Below are positions 44,120 to 53,239 of a stretch of DNA of 64,000 bases, piece after piece. A model generated the notes under the pieces. It had not been told where the DNA came from, made no database searches, and saw only the letters and a program-made list of their open reading frames with translations. Every line of letters starts with the position of its first letter. Positions within the stretch are counted from its first letter, which is position 1. Location of the stretch: contig JACKPW010000012.1 in NCBI GenBank assembly GCA_024233215.1, positions 62,001 through 126,000 of the forward strand. Direction: 5' to 3'. The translations under genes and the position numbers were made by a program. The DNA is from Verrucomicrobiales bacterium (GTDB taxonomy: Bacteria > Verrucomicrobiota > Verrucomicrobiia > Limisphaerales > J093).

Positions 44120-44497
44120 TCACTTTGAGACGGATCTTAGCGGGAGGAGCGTAAGTCGCATTTTCCGTGGGTCTATCGTCATCAGGGCGCCTCCGGCGAG
44201 TTGGCTTTCCTGGCCGCGCAGCGCGGCGACCACCATCCCCGACATGGACGCAGGGCGCGTATCCTCACACCGGAGTTGGACGACACTGGGAGCCGAGGCG
44301 CCCGTCGTGGCCAGAAGCGTGCCGAAGTCCAGGTCCTGGGTGAAAACCACGTAACTGGCATTCCTGGCCCATTCCATCAGTTCCCGATCCGGCGCGGATG
44401 GACTACCCACATCAACCCAATGTACCGCCTGCCACCCGTTCTCGATGAAAACCCTCGTCCAGTCCGGAGAGAGGTTCATATCGATTAGGATTCTCAT
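44120..44497 (-). CDS. DUF5615 PIN-like toxin of a toxin-antitoxin pair
   Basis: 125 residues from MRILIDMNLSPDWTRVFIEN, the standard DUF5615 start with the first acidic residue in LIDMN. Further acidic positions are in HWVDVGSPSAPDRELMEWAR and VVFTQDLDFG, which is the family signature. The fold is a PIN/Mut7-C-like nuclease. The start overlaps the stop of the DUF433 gene by one base (TGATG), the usual antitoxin-first arrangement. The predicted activity is RNA cleavage held in check by the partner. Confidence 0.88.
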   Translation of the reverse strand: MRILIDMNLSPDWTRVFIENGWQAVHWVDVGSPSAPDRELMEWARNASYVVFTQDLDFGTLLATTGASAPSVVQLRCEDTRPASMSGMVVAALRGQESQLAGGALMTIDPRKMRLTLLPLRSVSK

Positions 44498-44733
44498 CAG
44501 GAGGCGGCCAAGGGTAACTCACGTTCTTCCGATCTCCAGGCGCCGTAGGCGAGGGCGGCGGTGATGTCCTCAGCCTCAAGATAAGGGTAGAGTCGCAGAA
44601 GTTCGTCCCGGTCCACGCCCGAGGCAATGAGGCCTAGAATGGCTCCCACCGTCATCCGAAGTCCTCGAATGCAGGGTTTGCCCCCCATCACATCGGGGTC
44701 CAGGGTGATTCGATGCAGCTCTGGAAATGTCAC
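44497..44733 (-). CDS. DUF433 antitoxin
   Basis: 78 residues from a GTG at 44733. RITLDPDVMGGKPCIRGLRM is the DUF433 signature, followed by TVGAILGLIASGVDRDELLRLYPYLEAEDI, the winged-helix half. DUF433 proteins are antitoxins and repressors paired with DUF5615 toxins. No flanking mobile element is seen. It lies just upstream of the toxin gene and about 70 bp from the end of the large channel gene. Confidence 0.88.
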   Translation of the reverse strand: MTFPELHRITLDPDVMGGKPCIRGLRMTVGAILGLIASGVDRDELLRLYPYLEAEDITAALAYGAWRSEERELPLAAS

Positions 44734-44805
44734 CCTGCGAGCCTGTCATCCGTGCTGGCTTTCGTCCAGACTTCCCGGAGCAATCCCAGGGCATTCACGC
44801 CGCCA

Positions 44806-47800
44806 TCAGCCCTTCGTCGGCGCCGTTCCCTCCCCGCCGGGGGCGTGGCTCCGACGGCCCTGGTCCACGCGCAACACCGGTTCGATGCTGCGGATGTGGA
44901 TGTCGCGCTGTGGGAACGCGATCTCGATTCCGGCCCGGGCGAGCCCCAGGTAGATCGTGCGGTGCAACTCATGGGTCACGTTCAACCGGTTCTCCAGGTC
45001 CGGCAGGTAGACGCGCACTTTGAAATCCAGCGTGCTTTCGCCAAAACCGACGAAATGGGCCATGGGCTTCGGGTCGTCCAGGACCAGGGGTTGCGCCTCG
45101 GCCGCGCGCAGCAGGACCTCGCGCGTGCGGTCCACGTCGGAGCCGTAGGCCACGCCGACGTCGATGGTCACCCGGTTGACCGGGTTGGACAGGGTCCAGT
45201 TGAGGATCCGGCCGGTGATGAACTCCCGGTTGGGGACGATGAACTCCTGGCGTTCCCAGTTGGTGATCGTGGTGGCACGGATCTGGATGCGTGAGACGAC
45301 TCCCGAGACGTCGCCGACGGTGACGACGTCACCGACGCGCACGGGACGTTCGAGGAACAGCAGGATGCCGCAGACGAAATTGGCGACGACCTCCTGCAGG
45401 CCGAAGCCGAGGCCGACGCTCAGGGCGGCGGCGATCCAGCCGAACTGGCTCCACCGCAGGCCCAGGGTGCCGAGCGTGATGATCGCGCCCAGGGCCACCA
45501 CCACATACTGGCTGATCGCGGTGATCGCGTAGCGGCTGCCCGGTTGGAGGGAGAGGTTCTGCAGGACGGCGATCTCGAGCAGGCCGGGGAGGTTGCGGGC
45601 GACCACCGCGGTGAGCAACGCGAGCAGGCTGGCTCCGAGTGCGTCAGCCAGCGTGATGGGGACCAGTGTGGTGCTGCCCTCGGCCTCGACGGTGATGCTC
45701 CAGAGCTTGAAGTTGTTCAGGTAATTGAGGGCGGGCAGTTCGCTTTCCCAGACGATCCACAGGCCGGCGACGATGGCCAGCGTGAGGCTGACGCGCAGTA
45801 ACTGGCGCGTCTGGGCCTTCATGGTTCCGAGACTTACCTCGGGTTCTTCAATGGGGCCAAAACCCGACTTGTCGGCTTCCTCCTCCTCCTCCGCTTCGCG
45901 GGCTGCGTTGGCGCGCTTCTCCATCGCCTGTTCGAACGCGATGTGGCGTTCGCGGACGAACAGCCAGCGGATGACCAGATTGTAGAGCAGGGAGACGCCG
46001 AGCAGCATCGCCACGCTCAGGCTGACGCGGAGGTTCAGTTGCAGCGCCGTGTAGAAGTAGCCCAGGCCGGTCAGCACCGAGAGTCCCAGGGGCAGGGCGA
46101 GCAGCAGCCCAAACCACAACCAGCGGGTGCGGGCCAGCACTCCCTTGGGACGCTGCCGGATGAGGTTCCTCAGCATGCCGTGCTCGGGATGCAACACCCG
46201 GTGCGTGAACCCCAGCATGGCCAGCATCCCTGCCAGGAAAAGTACCTGGCCCAGACTGCCGCGGGCCCCTTCCGAGCCGGGTACGTGGCTGGAGGCGGTG
46301 ACGAACCGGAGCACCAACATCACCGGCAGGAACCAACGCAGGTTGCTGCGCACCAGTTGGAGGTTTTCCTCCCGCCAACGGAAATGCACGTTGCCCAGAC
46401 CGGCAGGCCGGCACAGTTCAAAAGCCCCGAGAATCAGCAGTGTCTGGACACTGATTTGCAGGAAACCGAGACCGACCGCCCGCACAAACTCCGAATTCAC
46501 GGCTTGCGGGGCGCCCGCCAGAGTCAGGCCAAGGGCTCCGAACACCAGCGGCAACGGGGCCGCCAGTAACAACGGGATCGGCAGCACCTTCAATGTCAGT
46601 TGAAAGGAGTCGGTGGCGGCGCGGCGCGTGAGCGTGGCGATTTCCTCCTGCCGCCGCAGCAGACGGGACCGGCCCAGCAGCAGGAGCAGCAGCACGATCA
46701 CGGACAATCCCAACGGCGCGTAGGCGCGACCGGCCCGGCTCCCCAGGGTGCCGGCCACCTCGCCCCAGTTCTCGGGGAGGGTCCACCATCTCAGGGCCGG
46801 AGGCAGGTTCGTCAGCGTGGCCAGACTCAGCGGCTGGGAACTCGGCGTCCACATCAGGATTTCGTCCAGAAAACGGATGTGATCCTCCAGTTCCTTCAGG
46901 TAGCTCGTCTGCACCCCGGACAGCAGCCGCAGGTTCTCCATGAGCTGCCCGTAACTCTGCTGCAACCCGCTCAGCAGTTCCTGCCGGGTCTTGAGAAACT
47001 CCAACCCCTGTTGCTCCAGTGCAGCCCGCTCCTTTTCGTCCGCGGGCAGATCCTGTTGATCGGCCATCAAATCCTGCAGGTGGTTCCGCAAAATGACCAG
47101 CTTGCGCAGTTGCTCGTCCACGGACAACTGAGCGAGGGCGTTGGTGGCCGTCAGTTCCCGGACCTCCTCCATGCGTTGCCGGACCAGTCGCGGCGATTCC
47201 AGTCGGCGCCGCTGGAGCAGGAGGATCTGTGCCAGGGTCTCGCTGAGACCGGCTGCCTCGATCTGCTTGCGCGAACTGCCGGAGTCCGCTTCCAGCAAGC
47301 GCTGGGTTTCCTGCTGCGTTTGCAGGTCCTTGGAAACCCGCTGGTTGAGCGCAATGACGGTCGTTCGCTGGTCAGCCAGCGCCGCGTTCTCGTTGGCCAG
47401 CGTCTTGATCAACGGATGCACCGTCTTGTCCGACGACGCCTCCCGCTGCATTTGTGCCGTGCGGTCGCGGTCGGCTTCGGCGGCCTGACTGCGACGCCGT
47501 TCGACCAGCTTCTCCAAAGCCTTCTGGCGCTGGGCGGCCAGGGCGTTCTGCTGGGTGCGCAGGTTCTGGCGGGCGGTCAGCAGATCGACCTGGGTGGACT
47601 GTGCCAGGAGGTCCTGGTCGATCAGAGCAATCCGGGCGTTGGCGGCAATACGCCGGGCCTCCAACAGGGCTTTCCGGGCTCGCAAGGCCGCCGGCGACAG
47701 GTCGGGTGCCGGGGTGGCGGCCAGTTCCGCTTCCGCAGCGCGCAGCTCGTCCTGGGCCGCCGCCTTTTCAGCCAATGCCGACGTGGGCCGGTTGCGCCGG

Positions 47801-48429
47801 CTATCGAGCGCTTCCTGGTCCTTGCTCAACTGCGCCTTGCCGGCGTCGGTCTCTCCCTTGACCTGGGTGAGCACCTGCTCCAGTTCCGGCAACGGCGCGT
47901 TGGTGTTGATGCCGGCGAGCAGGTTCGTGTCAGCCTGGGTCTGGGTTCCCAGCTTCTCGATTTCCTGCCGCAGGCGGGTGGTTTCCTCCGGTGCGCTGGT
48001 GATGGCCGCCTGCAGGGCCGCCACCTGCTGCCGGCTCTGGCCGGCGGCCGTGAGCAACTGCGCCGCCGCCCGGTATTGCTCCAACAGGGTCTGCTTGACC
48101 TTGGGGTCGAGGGTTGAGTCCGCATCGATTCGGGCAATCTCGGCGTTGACTCCCTCCAGGCTCGTCGCCTGAACGTTTACCACGGTCACCACGTTGGTGC
48201 CGGGCTCCTCCGCCAGAGGCGGAGGGGGGGCTAAAACCGGGCCAGGAGCCACCGCCGCCGCCTCCCCCCCGAAGGCCCGGAGCAGGAATCCGACCACCAC
48301 GCAGGCGAGCCACCCCACGGAACGGGTAACATCGCCCGCACGACGGGCCGCGAAACGGCCGATCCCGCGGCGGGACGGGTCACAATCCTTCCGGGGCAGA
48401 CACGCTGGCGATGCTTCCGTGGGTCTCAC
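44806..48429 (-). CDS. Large MscS-family mechanosensitive channel (MscK-like)
   Basis: Up to 1207 residues. A signal segment near 40-57 (WLACVVVGFLLRAFGG) is followed by a periplasmic coiled-coil region of about 480 residues (Gln/Ala/Leu/Arg-rich helices, about 85-560). Around ten membrane segments follow. The MscS domain is at about 970-1160: WSQFGWIAAALSVGLGFGLQ is the pore helix region, then NFVCGILLFLERPVRVGDVV and TTITNWERQEFIVPNREFI. The channel releases solutes on hypo-osmotic shock. The GTG at 48429 gives a long N-terminus; a GTG at 48318 just before the signal segment is a good alternative. Confidence 0.9.
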   Translation of the reverse strand: MRPTEASPACLPRKDCDPSRRGIGRFAARRAGDVTRSVGWLACVVVGFLLRAFGGEAAAVAPGPVLAPPPPLAEEPGTNVVTVVNVQATSLEGVNAEIARIDADSTLDPKVKQTLLEQYRAAAQLLTAAGQSRQQVAALQAAITSAPEETTRLRQEIEKLGTQTQADTNLLAGINTNAPLPELEQVLTQVKGETDAGKAQLSKDQEALDSRRNRPTSALAEKAAAQDELRAAEAELAATPAPDLSPAALRARKALLEARRIAANARIALIDQDLLAQSTQVDLLTARQNLRTQQNALAAQRQKALEKLVERRRSQAAEADRDRTAQMQREASSDKTVHPLIKTLANENAALADQRTTVIALNQRVSKDLQTQQETQRLLEADSGSSRKQIEAAGLSETLAQILLLQRRRLESPRLVRQRMEEVRELTATNALAQLSVDEQLRKLVILRNHLQDLMADQQDLPADEKERAALEQQGLEFLKTRQELLSGLQQSYGQLMENLRLLSGVQTSYLKELEDHIRFLDEILMWTPSSQPLSLATLTNLPPALRWWTLPENWGEVAGTLGSRAGRAYAPLGLSVIVLLLLLLGRSRLLRRQEEIATLTRRAATDSFQLTLKVLPIPLLLAAPLPLVFGALGLTLAGAPQAVNSEFVRAVGLGFLQISVQTLLILGAFELCRPAGLGNVHFRWREENLQLVRSNLRWFLPVMLVLRFVTASSHVPGSEGARGSLGQVLFLAGMLAMLGFTHRVLHPEHGMLRNLIRQRPKGVLARTRWLWFGLLLALPLGLSVLTGLGYFYTALQLNLRVSLSVAMLLGVSLLYNLVIRWLFVRERHIAFEQAMEKRANAAREAEEEEEADKSGFGPIEEPEVSLGTMKAQTRQLLRVSLTLAIVAGLWIVWESELPALNYLNNFKLWSITVEAEGSTTLVPITLADALGASLLALLTAVVARNLPGLLEIAVLQNLSLQPGSRYAITAISQYVVVALGAIITLGTLGLRWSQFGWIAAALSVGLGFGLQEVVANFVCGILLFLERPVRVGDVVTVGDVSGVVSRIQIRATTITNWERQEFIVPNREFITGRILNWTLSNPVNRVTIDVGVAYGSDVDRTREVLLRAAEAQPLVLDDPKPMAHFVGFGESTLDFKVRVYLPDLENRLNVTHELHRTIYLGLARAGIEIAFPQRDIHIRSIEPVLRVDQGRRSHAPGGEGTAPTKG

Positions 48430-48533
48430 AAGGAGGCAAGCCTAGCCAACTCACCGCCGCAGGGCAAACGTCCTGATGGCATCCGGATTCTGCTTCCGGC
48501 CCGGTCGGGACCGGACTAGCCTCAGCGCCGCCC

Positions 48534-50159
48534 ATGAAAGCCCGGCACCACAGGGGTTCCTCGGCGAACCGCCGCTTCTGGAAGGGCTGCCAGCGCGTCA
48601 CGAGCCTGGCAGCATGCACCGTCGCCATCCTCGCCCTCCTCGGCGCATCGCGCGAAGCCCATGCCGCCGTCACCCGGCCCAATTTCGTCTTCATCCTCGC
48701 GGACGATCTCGGCTGGCGCGACCTGAGCATCGAGGGGAGCACTTTCTACGAGAGCCCGAACATTGATCGGATCGCCCGCAGCGGTATGCGCTTCACCCAG
48801 GGTTACGCGGCCTGCCAGGTCTGCAGTCCCTCCCGGGCGAGCATCATGACGGGCAAGTTCACCGCCCGGCACGGCATCACCGAATGGATCGGCGCCGCGC
48901 AGGGTACCCAGTGGAAACGCAACACCCGGCTGCTCCCCGCTCATTACCGGCACAACCTCGAACACGCGGACGTGACGCTGGCCGAAGCCCTGCGCGAGGC
49001 GGGCTACCGCACTTTCTTTGCCGGCAAATGGCACCTCGGCGGCGAGGGTTCCTATCCGGAGGATCACGGCTTCGAGTTCAACGTCGGCGGCCACGAGCGC
49101 GGCTCGCCGCCCGGCGGCTTCTTCTCCCCCTACCACAACCCCAAAATGGAGGACGGCCCCGTCGGTGAATCACTGCCCGTCCGGCTCGGGTTGGAAACGG
49201 CGAAGTTCATCACCGCGCACAAGGAGGAACCGTTCCTCGCCTACCTCGCCTTCTATTCGGTCCATGCCCCCATCCAAACCACCGAGGGCCTGTGGAAGAA
49301 GTACCGCGACAAGGCCTCCCAACAGCCGGCCCCGGATCATCGGTTCCTGATCGACCGCACCTCGCCAGTGCGCCAGGTGCAGGACAACCCGATTTACGGG
49401 GGCATGGTCGAGGCGATGGACGAGGCGGTTGGGATGGTCCTGGCCGCCATCGAGCAGGCCGGACTGGCGGACAACACGATTGTGATCTTCACCTCTGACA
49501 ACGGCGGGGTCTCGGCCGGCGACGCCAAGGCCACGAGCAATTTGCCCCTGCGCGGCGGCAAGGGCCGGCAGTGGGAGGGCGGCATTCGCGAGCCGTTCTA
49601 TATCAAATGGCCGGGGGTTGTGCCCGCCGGTTCCGCCTGTGCCACCCCGGTCACCGGCGCCGATTTCTACCCGACCCTCCTGGAAATGGCCGGGTTGCCG
49701 CTTCGCCCGAAACAACACGTCGACGGCCTGAGCCTGGTGCCGTTGTTGAAGGGGGGTTCCCTGCCGGCGCGACCGTTGTTCTGGCATTACCCGCATTACA
49801 GCAACCAGGGCGGCGATCCCTCCTCCATCATTCGCGAAGGCGATTGGAAATTGATCGCCTACCACGAGGACGGTCACGACGAACTCTACAACCTCGCCAG
49901 CGATCAGGAGGAACAACACGACGTCGCCGCGGAACATCCCGACCTCGTCAGATCAATGCACGCGAAGCTGATGGCCTTCCTGGAAGAAACCGGTGCCCAG
50001 TTCCCCGATCCCAACCCGAACTTCAGTGAGGAACGTTTCGCTCGCGAACGTGAGCAAACCCGCAACGTAACCCTGCCAAACCTCGAACTTGAACATGCCG
50101 GCTATCTCAAACCCGACTTCGTGCCGAGCGGCGGCTGGTGGCAGTTCCGCGGGAACTGA
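48534..50159 (+). CDS. Secreted arylsulfatase-type sulfatase
   Basis: 541 residues with a signal segment at about 22-45 (VTSLAACTVAILALLGASRE). RPNFVFILADDLGW gives the metal Asp pair (57, 58). CSPSRASIMTGK at 97-108 is the sulfatase signature, with C97 as the residue converted to formylglycine. FFAGKWHLGG gives the Lys/His pair, and VIFTSDNGG gives the C-terminal metal Asp-Asn. It is of type I family S1, acting on sulfated glycans or other sulfate esters in the periplasm or outside; the substrate is not readable. A maturase is not in the window. It is divergent from the channel gene. Confidence 0.93.
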   Translation: MKARHHRGSSANRRFWKGCQRVTSLAACTVAILALLGASREAHAAVTRPNFVFILADDLGWRDLSIEGSTFYESPNIDRIARSGMRFTQGYAACQVCSPSRASIMTGKFTARHGITEWIGAAQGTQWKRNTRLLPAHYRHNLEHADVTLAEALREAGYRTFFAGKWHLGGEGSYPEDHGFEFNVGGHERGSPPGGFFSPYHNPKMEDGPVGESLPVRLGLETAKFITAHKEEPFLAYLAFYSVHAPIQTTEGLWKKYRDKASQQPAPDHRFLIDRTSPVRQVQDNPIYGGMVEAMDEAVGMVLAAIEQAGLADNTIVIFTSDNGGVSAGDAKATSNLPLRGGKGRQWEGGIREPFYIKWPGVVPAGSACATPVTGADFYPTLLEMAGLPLRPKQHVDGLSLVPLLKGGSLPARPLFWHYPHYSNQGGDPSSIIREGDWKLIAYHEDGHDELYNLASDQEEQHDVAAEHPDLVRSMHAKLMAFLEETGAQFPDPNPNFSEERFAREREQTRNVTLPNLELEHAGYLKPDFVPSGGWWQFRGN

Positions 50160-50177
50160 GCCGAACCGACTGGGTGG

Positions 50178-50341
50178 AACCACGAAATACACGAAGCACA
50201 CGAAAGGAAGTCATCAGCAGACGTTGGGCGCGCTCCGCCCGCATCGGGAGGCAGACCCGGCCACCGGGATTTGGCCGCATCAAAGGCGGCACATCGCGGC
50301 CTCGCGTCCTGGCTTTCGTGTGATTCGTGTATTTCGTGGTT
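50178..50341. repeat. Inverted pair of 9-nt-period repeat arms (104-nt core)
   Basis: Left arm 50181-50207 is CACGAAATA, CACGAAGCA, CACGAAAGG. Right arm 50312-50338 reversed reads CACGAAATA, CACGAATCA, CACGAAAGC. They are inverted around 104 nt and could fold into a long stem. The pair lies between the sulfatase and the carboxypeptidase. The right arm holds the only plausible in-frame start codon for the latter (GTG at 50320). Confidence 0.85.
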
Positions 50342-52002
50342 GTCTCCACACCGTCAACCTCGCCCTCCTCGGCTTCCTTGCGACCCAGGCTACGGAGTCC
50401 ACTGCCGCCACCCCTCCGGCGAATCGCGACGAACTCAACAACGCCGTCGATGCCATCATCGGGCAACCCCGCTACGCCACGGCTCGTTGGGGAGTGCACG
50501 TGGTCTCGCTCGACACCGGCCGCGAATTGATCAACCGGGATGCCCACCGCCTCTTCGTGCCGGCCTCGAACACCAAGATCTTCAGCGGCGCCCTCGCCTG
50601 GCACGATCTCGGCCCCGACTTCCGCATCCGCACTTCCCTTCTCGCCGCAACGTCACCGGACGGGAGCGGTACCCTCCACGGCGACCTCGTCGTTTACGGC
50701 CGCGGCGATCCCTCCTTCACCGCGCGCTTCCACGACGGGCAGGTGGACCAGGCCTTGGAGCCACTCGTCCAGGCGTTGCGGGAAGCGGGTGTTCGTCGTG
50801 TCACCGGGGATCTCGTCGCGGACGAAAGCTACTTCCGCTCGCCGCACTACGGCGCGGGCTGGGAATGGGACGATTTCCAATACGGCTATGGCGCGGAAGT
50901 GTCGGCGTTGTCCGTGCATGAGAATCTCGTGAACGTTCACGTCCGGCCGGGCGACATCCCCGGACAACCGGTGCTGGCGTTTCTGGAGCCGTCTGCCGCC
51001 GGCATGTCCCTGGAAACTCATGCGGTCACGGCTCCGAAGGGAACACCTTCCAGCCTCCGCGTGGTGCGGTCCGCGGCGGCAAACCGCATTGTGCTCACGG
51101 GCCAGTATCCGGTCGGCGGACGGGCCTTCAGCGATACGGTCGCCGTGCACAACGCTCCCGCGTGGTTCGGCTCATTGTTGAAACAGCAGCTCGCGCAGGC
51201 CGGCATTCCGGTGGCTGGGAGGGTGCGGGTCGAGAACGCGTGGACCCGGGCGCAATCGAACGCGACGGATCCGGCCGCCCTTAACGAAATCGCCTTCGTG
51301 GAATCGCCGCCGCTGCGGGAGGTCGCCGAGGTCATGCTCGCGTATTCCCAAAACCAGGCGGCGCACCTGCTGTATCTGCAGGCCGGGGTGGCCCAGTTGG
51401 CAGGAGAACGACAGCAGGACACGCAGGATCCTGAAGTGGAACAGGACCGACAGGCCCGGGAACGCGGCAATTACCTGGCCAGTCGACTGGCCGTCTTCAC
51501 CCCGGATGTCCCCGACACCACCGACGATGCCGCGGCGCGTGCGATGAAGCGTTTTCTCGCCACCGTGGGCATCCCCTCTCGCGAGGTGTTGATCGAGGAA
51601 GGCAGCGGTCTGACCCGACGCAACATGGTCACGCCCGCCGCGATCACGACCCTCCTGCGGTTTATGGCCGCCGGGGCGGAAACCCGAAATCCGAAATCCG
51701 AAATCCGAAATGACGGCGACCGCCTCAGTTCATTCCGCGAAGCGCTGCCGTTTCCGGGCGGGCCCGGCACATTGACGCGACGCTTTCCCGCTTTGGTCGG
51801 AGGCGAGCGACTCCGAGCCAAGACCGGTTACCTGCGCCATACCTACGCGCTCTCCGGTTACCTCACCACGGCGGCCGGTGAACACCTCGTCTTCTCCGTC
51901 CTGGCAAACGCCGCCGAATACCGCGACGGCCAGCCCTCCCCCCGAGAGGACCTTGACGCCCTCGTCAACCTCCTCGCCGCCGTCCCCTGGCAAACCGAGT
52001 AG
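50320..52002 (+). CDS. dacB: D-alanyl-D-alanine carboxypeptidase/endopeptidase (PBP4, S13)
   Basis: About 560 residues if started at the GTG at 50320; the start is uncertain because the frame runs open from inside the sulfatase gene. HTVNLALLGFLATQATESTA looks like a signal peptide. Active-site motifs are complete: SxxK as PASNTK (S83, K86), SxN as YSQN, and KTG as RAKTGYL. The large extra domain typical of PBP4 lies between the first two. It trims or cuts cross-links in peptidoglycan in the periplasm. A 28-bp CCGAAAT array at 51684-51711 is inserted in frame (ETRNPKSEIRND) between the helical part and the KTG region. Confidence 0.85.
   Translation: MIRVFRGCLHTVNLALLGFLATQATESTAATPPANRDELNNAVDAIIGQPRYATARWGVHVVSLDTGRELINRDAHRLFVPASNTKIFSGALAWHDLGPDFRIRTSLLAATSPDGSGTLHGDLVVYGRGDPSFTARFHDGQVDQALEPLVQALREAGVRRVTGDLVADESYFRSPHYGAGWEWDDFQYGYGAEVSALSVHENLVNVHVRPGDIPGQPVLAFLEPSAAGMSLETHAVTAPKGTPSSLRVVRSAAANRIVLTGQYPVGGRAFSDTVAVHNAPAWFGSLLKQQLAQAGIPVAGRVRVENAWTRAQSNATDPAALNEIAFVESPPLREVAEVMLAYSQNQAAHLLYLQAGVAQLAGERQQDTQDPEVEQDRQARERGNYLASRLAVFTPDVPDTTDDAAARAMKRFLATVGIPSREVLIEEGSGLTRRNMVTPAAITTLLRFMAAGAETRNPKSEIRNDGDRLSSFREALPFPGGPGTLTRRFPALVGGERLRAKTGYLRHTYALSGYLTTAAGEHLVFSVLANAAEYRDGQPSPREDLDALVNLLAAVPWQTE
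51684..51711. repeat. CCGAAAT x4 array inside dacB-like gene
   Basis: Four perfect CCGAAAT units encode RNPKSEIRN in the carboxypeptidase. The same unit is seen at 24774-24808, and a five-unit relative at 25023-25057. Confidence 0.9.
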
Positions 52003-52004
52003 CG

Positions 52005-52992
52005 GCAACGGGTTTCGCGAAGCGTCCTGGAGTGCGGCGATCCCAATCGCCGCTTTGAGGCCAAAGGGGTGACCTGCAACCCGACCACCGGCCCTGCCTG
52101 AGAGGAACCCGGCGCCACGTTTGCCGGCTCGTTGCGCTCGGGCGAAAGCGGTGAAGGCTGGCGCTTTTCACCGCACGCCAGGACCTGGCGGAGCGCGGGG
52201 GTCAGGCCGGCTTCTCCCTGGATGCCTCCAGATGTTCCGCGTCCGCCAAGTCCTGGATTTTCCCGGTGGCCCGCTTGGTGGGAAGCAAGGCCGCGCTTCC
52301 GATGACACTCAACTCCCATGGAGATCAACAACCCGATGAACTCGTGGATATCCTTCTGCAGCTTCATGCGTCTGACGGAAGATCTCACCCCGGCGGAGCA
52401 GTTCCTCGAACACCTTCATGCGTTCATCCAGGGACAGGCTGGCGGCCGTCCCCGGCGGCGAGGGCAACGGGGTTCGCGAAGCGTCCTGGAGTGCGGCGAT
52501 CCCAATCGCCGCTTTGAGGCCAAAGGGGTGACCTGCAACCCGACCACCGGCCCTGCCTGAGAGGAACCCGGCGCCACGTTTGCCGGCTCGTTGCGCTCGG
52601 GCGAAAGCGGTGAAGGCTGGCGCTTTTCACCGCACTCCACGACCTGGCGGAGCGCGGGGGTCAGGCTGGCTTCCGGGCTGATGGCGTTCTTTGCGGCTTC
52701 GAGCGGCGCGCGATACCAACCTAGGCAACAGCCAGATGAACTCTGCGGATTCGAAGTCATGCCCGTGAAGATCCAGCGGGCTCCCGAACACCTTCATGCT
52801 TCATCAGACAGGTGCGGCCGTCCCGCGGCGACAACGGCTCGCGAGCGTCCTGGAGTGCCGCGATCCCAATGCGCTTTGAGGCGGGGCAGTCCTGCAACCA
52901 CCACCGCTCTGCCTGGAGGAACCGTACACGCTGGGTGTTGCGCTCGCAAGCGTAGGCTGCGCTTGCACTCGACTCGAGCGGGCAGGCTTGGT
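52005..52992. repeat. Three tandem copies of a ~459-bp decaying unit
   Basis: 52005-52205 and 52464-52665 are nearly identical over 200 bp and offset by 459 bp. A third, strongly diverged copy starts near 52830. Each begins GCAACGGG...CGCGAAGCGTCCTGGAGTGC. The first two contain the perfect hairpin GCGGCGATCCCAATCGCCGC (52034-52053 and 52493-52512). The second halves of the units (about 52205-52450 and 52665-52825) also align with each other but are more decayed. Long open frames across this zone are not supportable as genes. Confidence 0.85.
52202..52440 (-). pseudogene. Remnant of a nucleotidyltransferase gene and a small upstream partner
   Basis: On the minus strand SLDERMKVFEELLRRGEIFR (a short partner-like protein) is followed by MKLQKDIHEFIGLLISMGVE, which matches the start of small MNT/DUF6036-like nucleotidyltransferases. 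Then, in another frame, PTKRATGKIQDLADAEHLEA and a stop at 52202-52204 match the usual C-terminus of that family (NKRATGRPKDLADVE). The catalytic middle (GGYAVAFHG region) is deleted. A more degraded version lies in the next repeat unit. Such pairs often belong to toxin-antitoxin-like modules. The assignment rests on motif memory. Confidence 0.55.
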
Positions 52993-53239
52993 GGCGTTCT
53001 GTGGATCGAAACCGAGCCGGTCGGCATGGCAACTCACCCGATCATGGGTCACGGTTTGAGATTGATCCGGTCCCCGATGGCAACGCCCGCAGAACGTGCC
53101 GCTGTAGGTTGTAGCGCGAGAGGCTGCGATGTAATCGATTGTCTTTGGGCAACGGGGTGTGCGGACTGCCCAGCTTACCCCTGGCTGCATTTCCGAGAAG
53201 GCACCAGCGTTCACTCCGTGCGGGTCTCCACCGAAACTA

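Noticed and set aside
46600..48117. 505-codon plus-strand frame opposite the coiled-coil part of the channel
   Set aside because: Mirror of a heptad-rich coding strand; no motif or start context.
52034..52512. Hairpin as intrinsic terminator of the dacB-like gene
   Set aside because: No U-tract, and the hairpin recurs within a tandem unit 459 bp on; it is better explained as part of the repeat.
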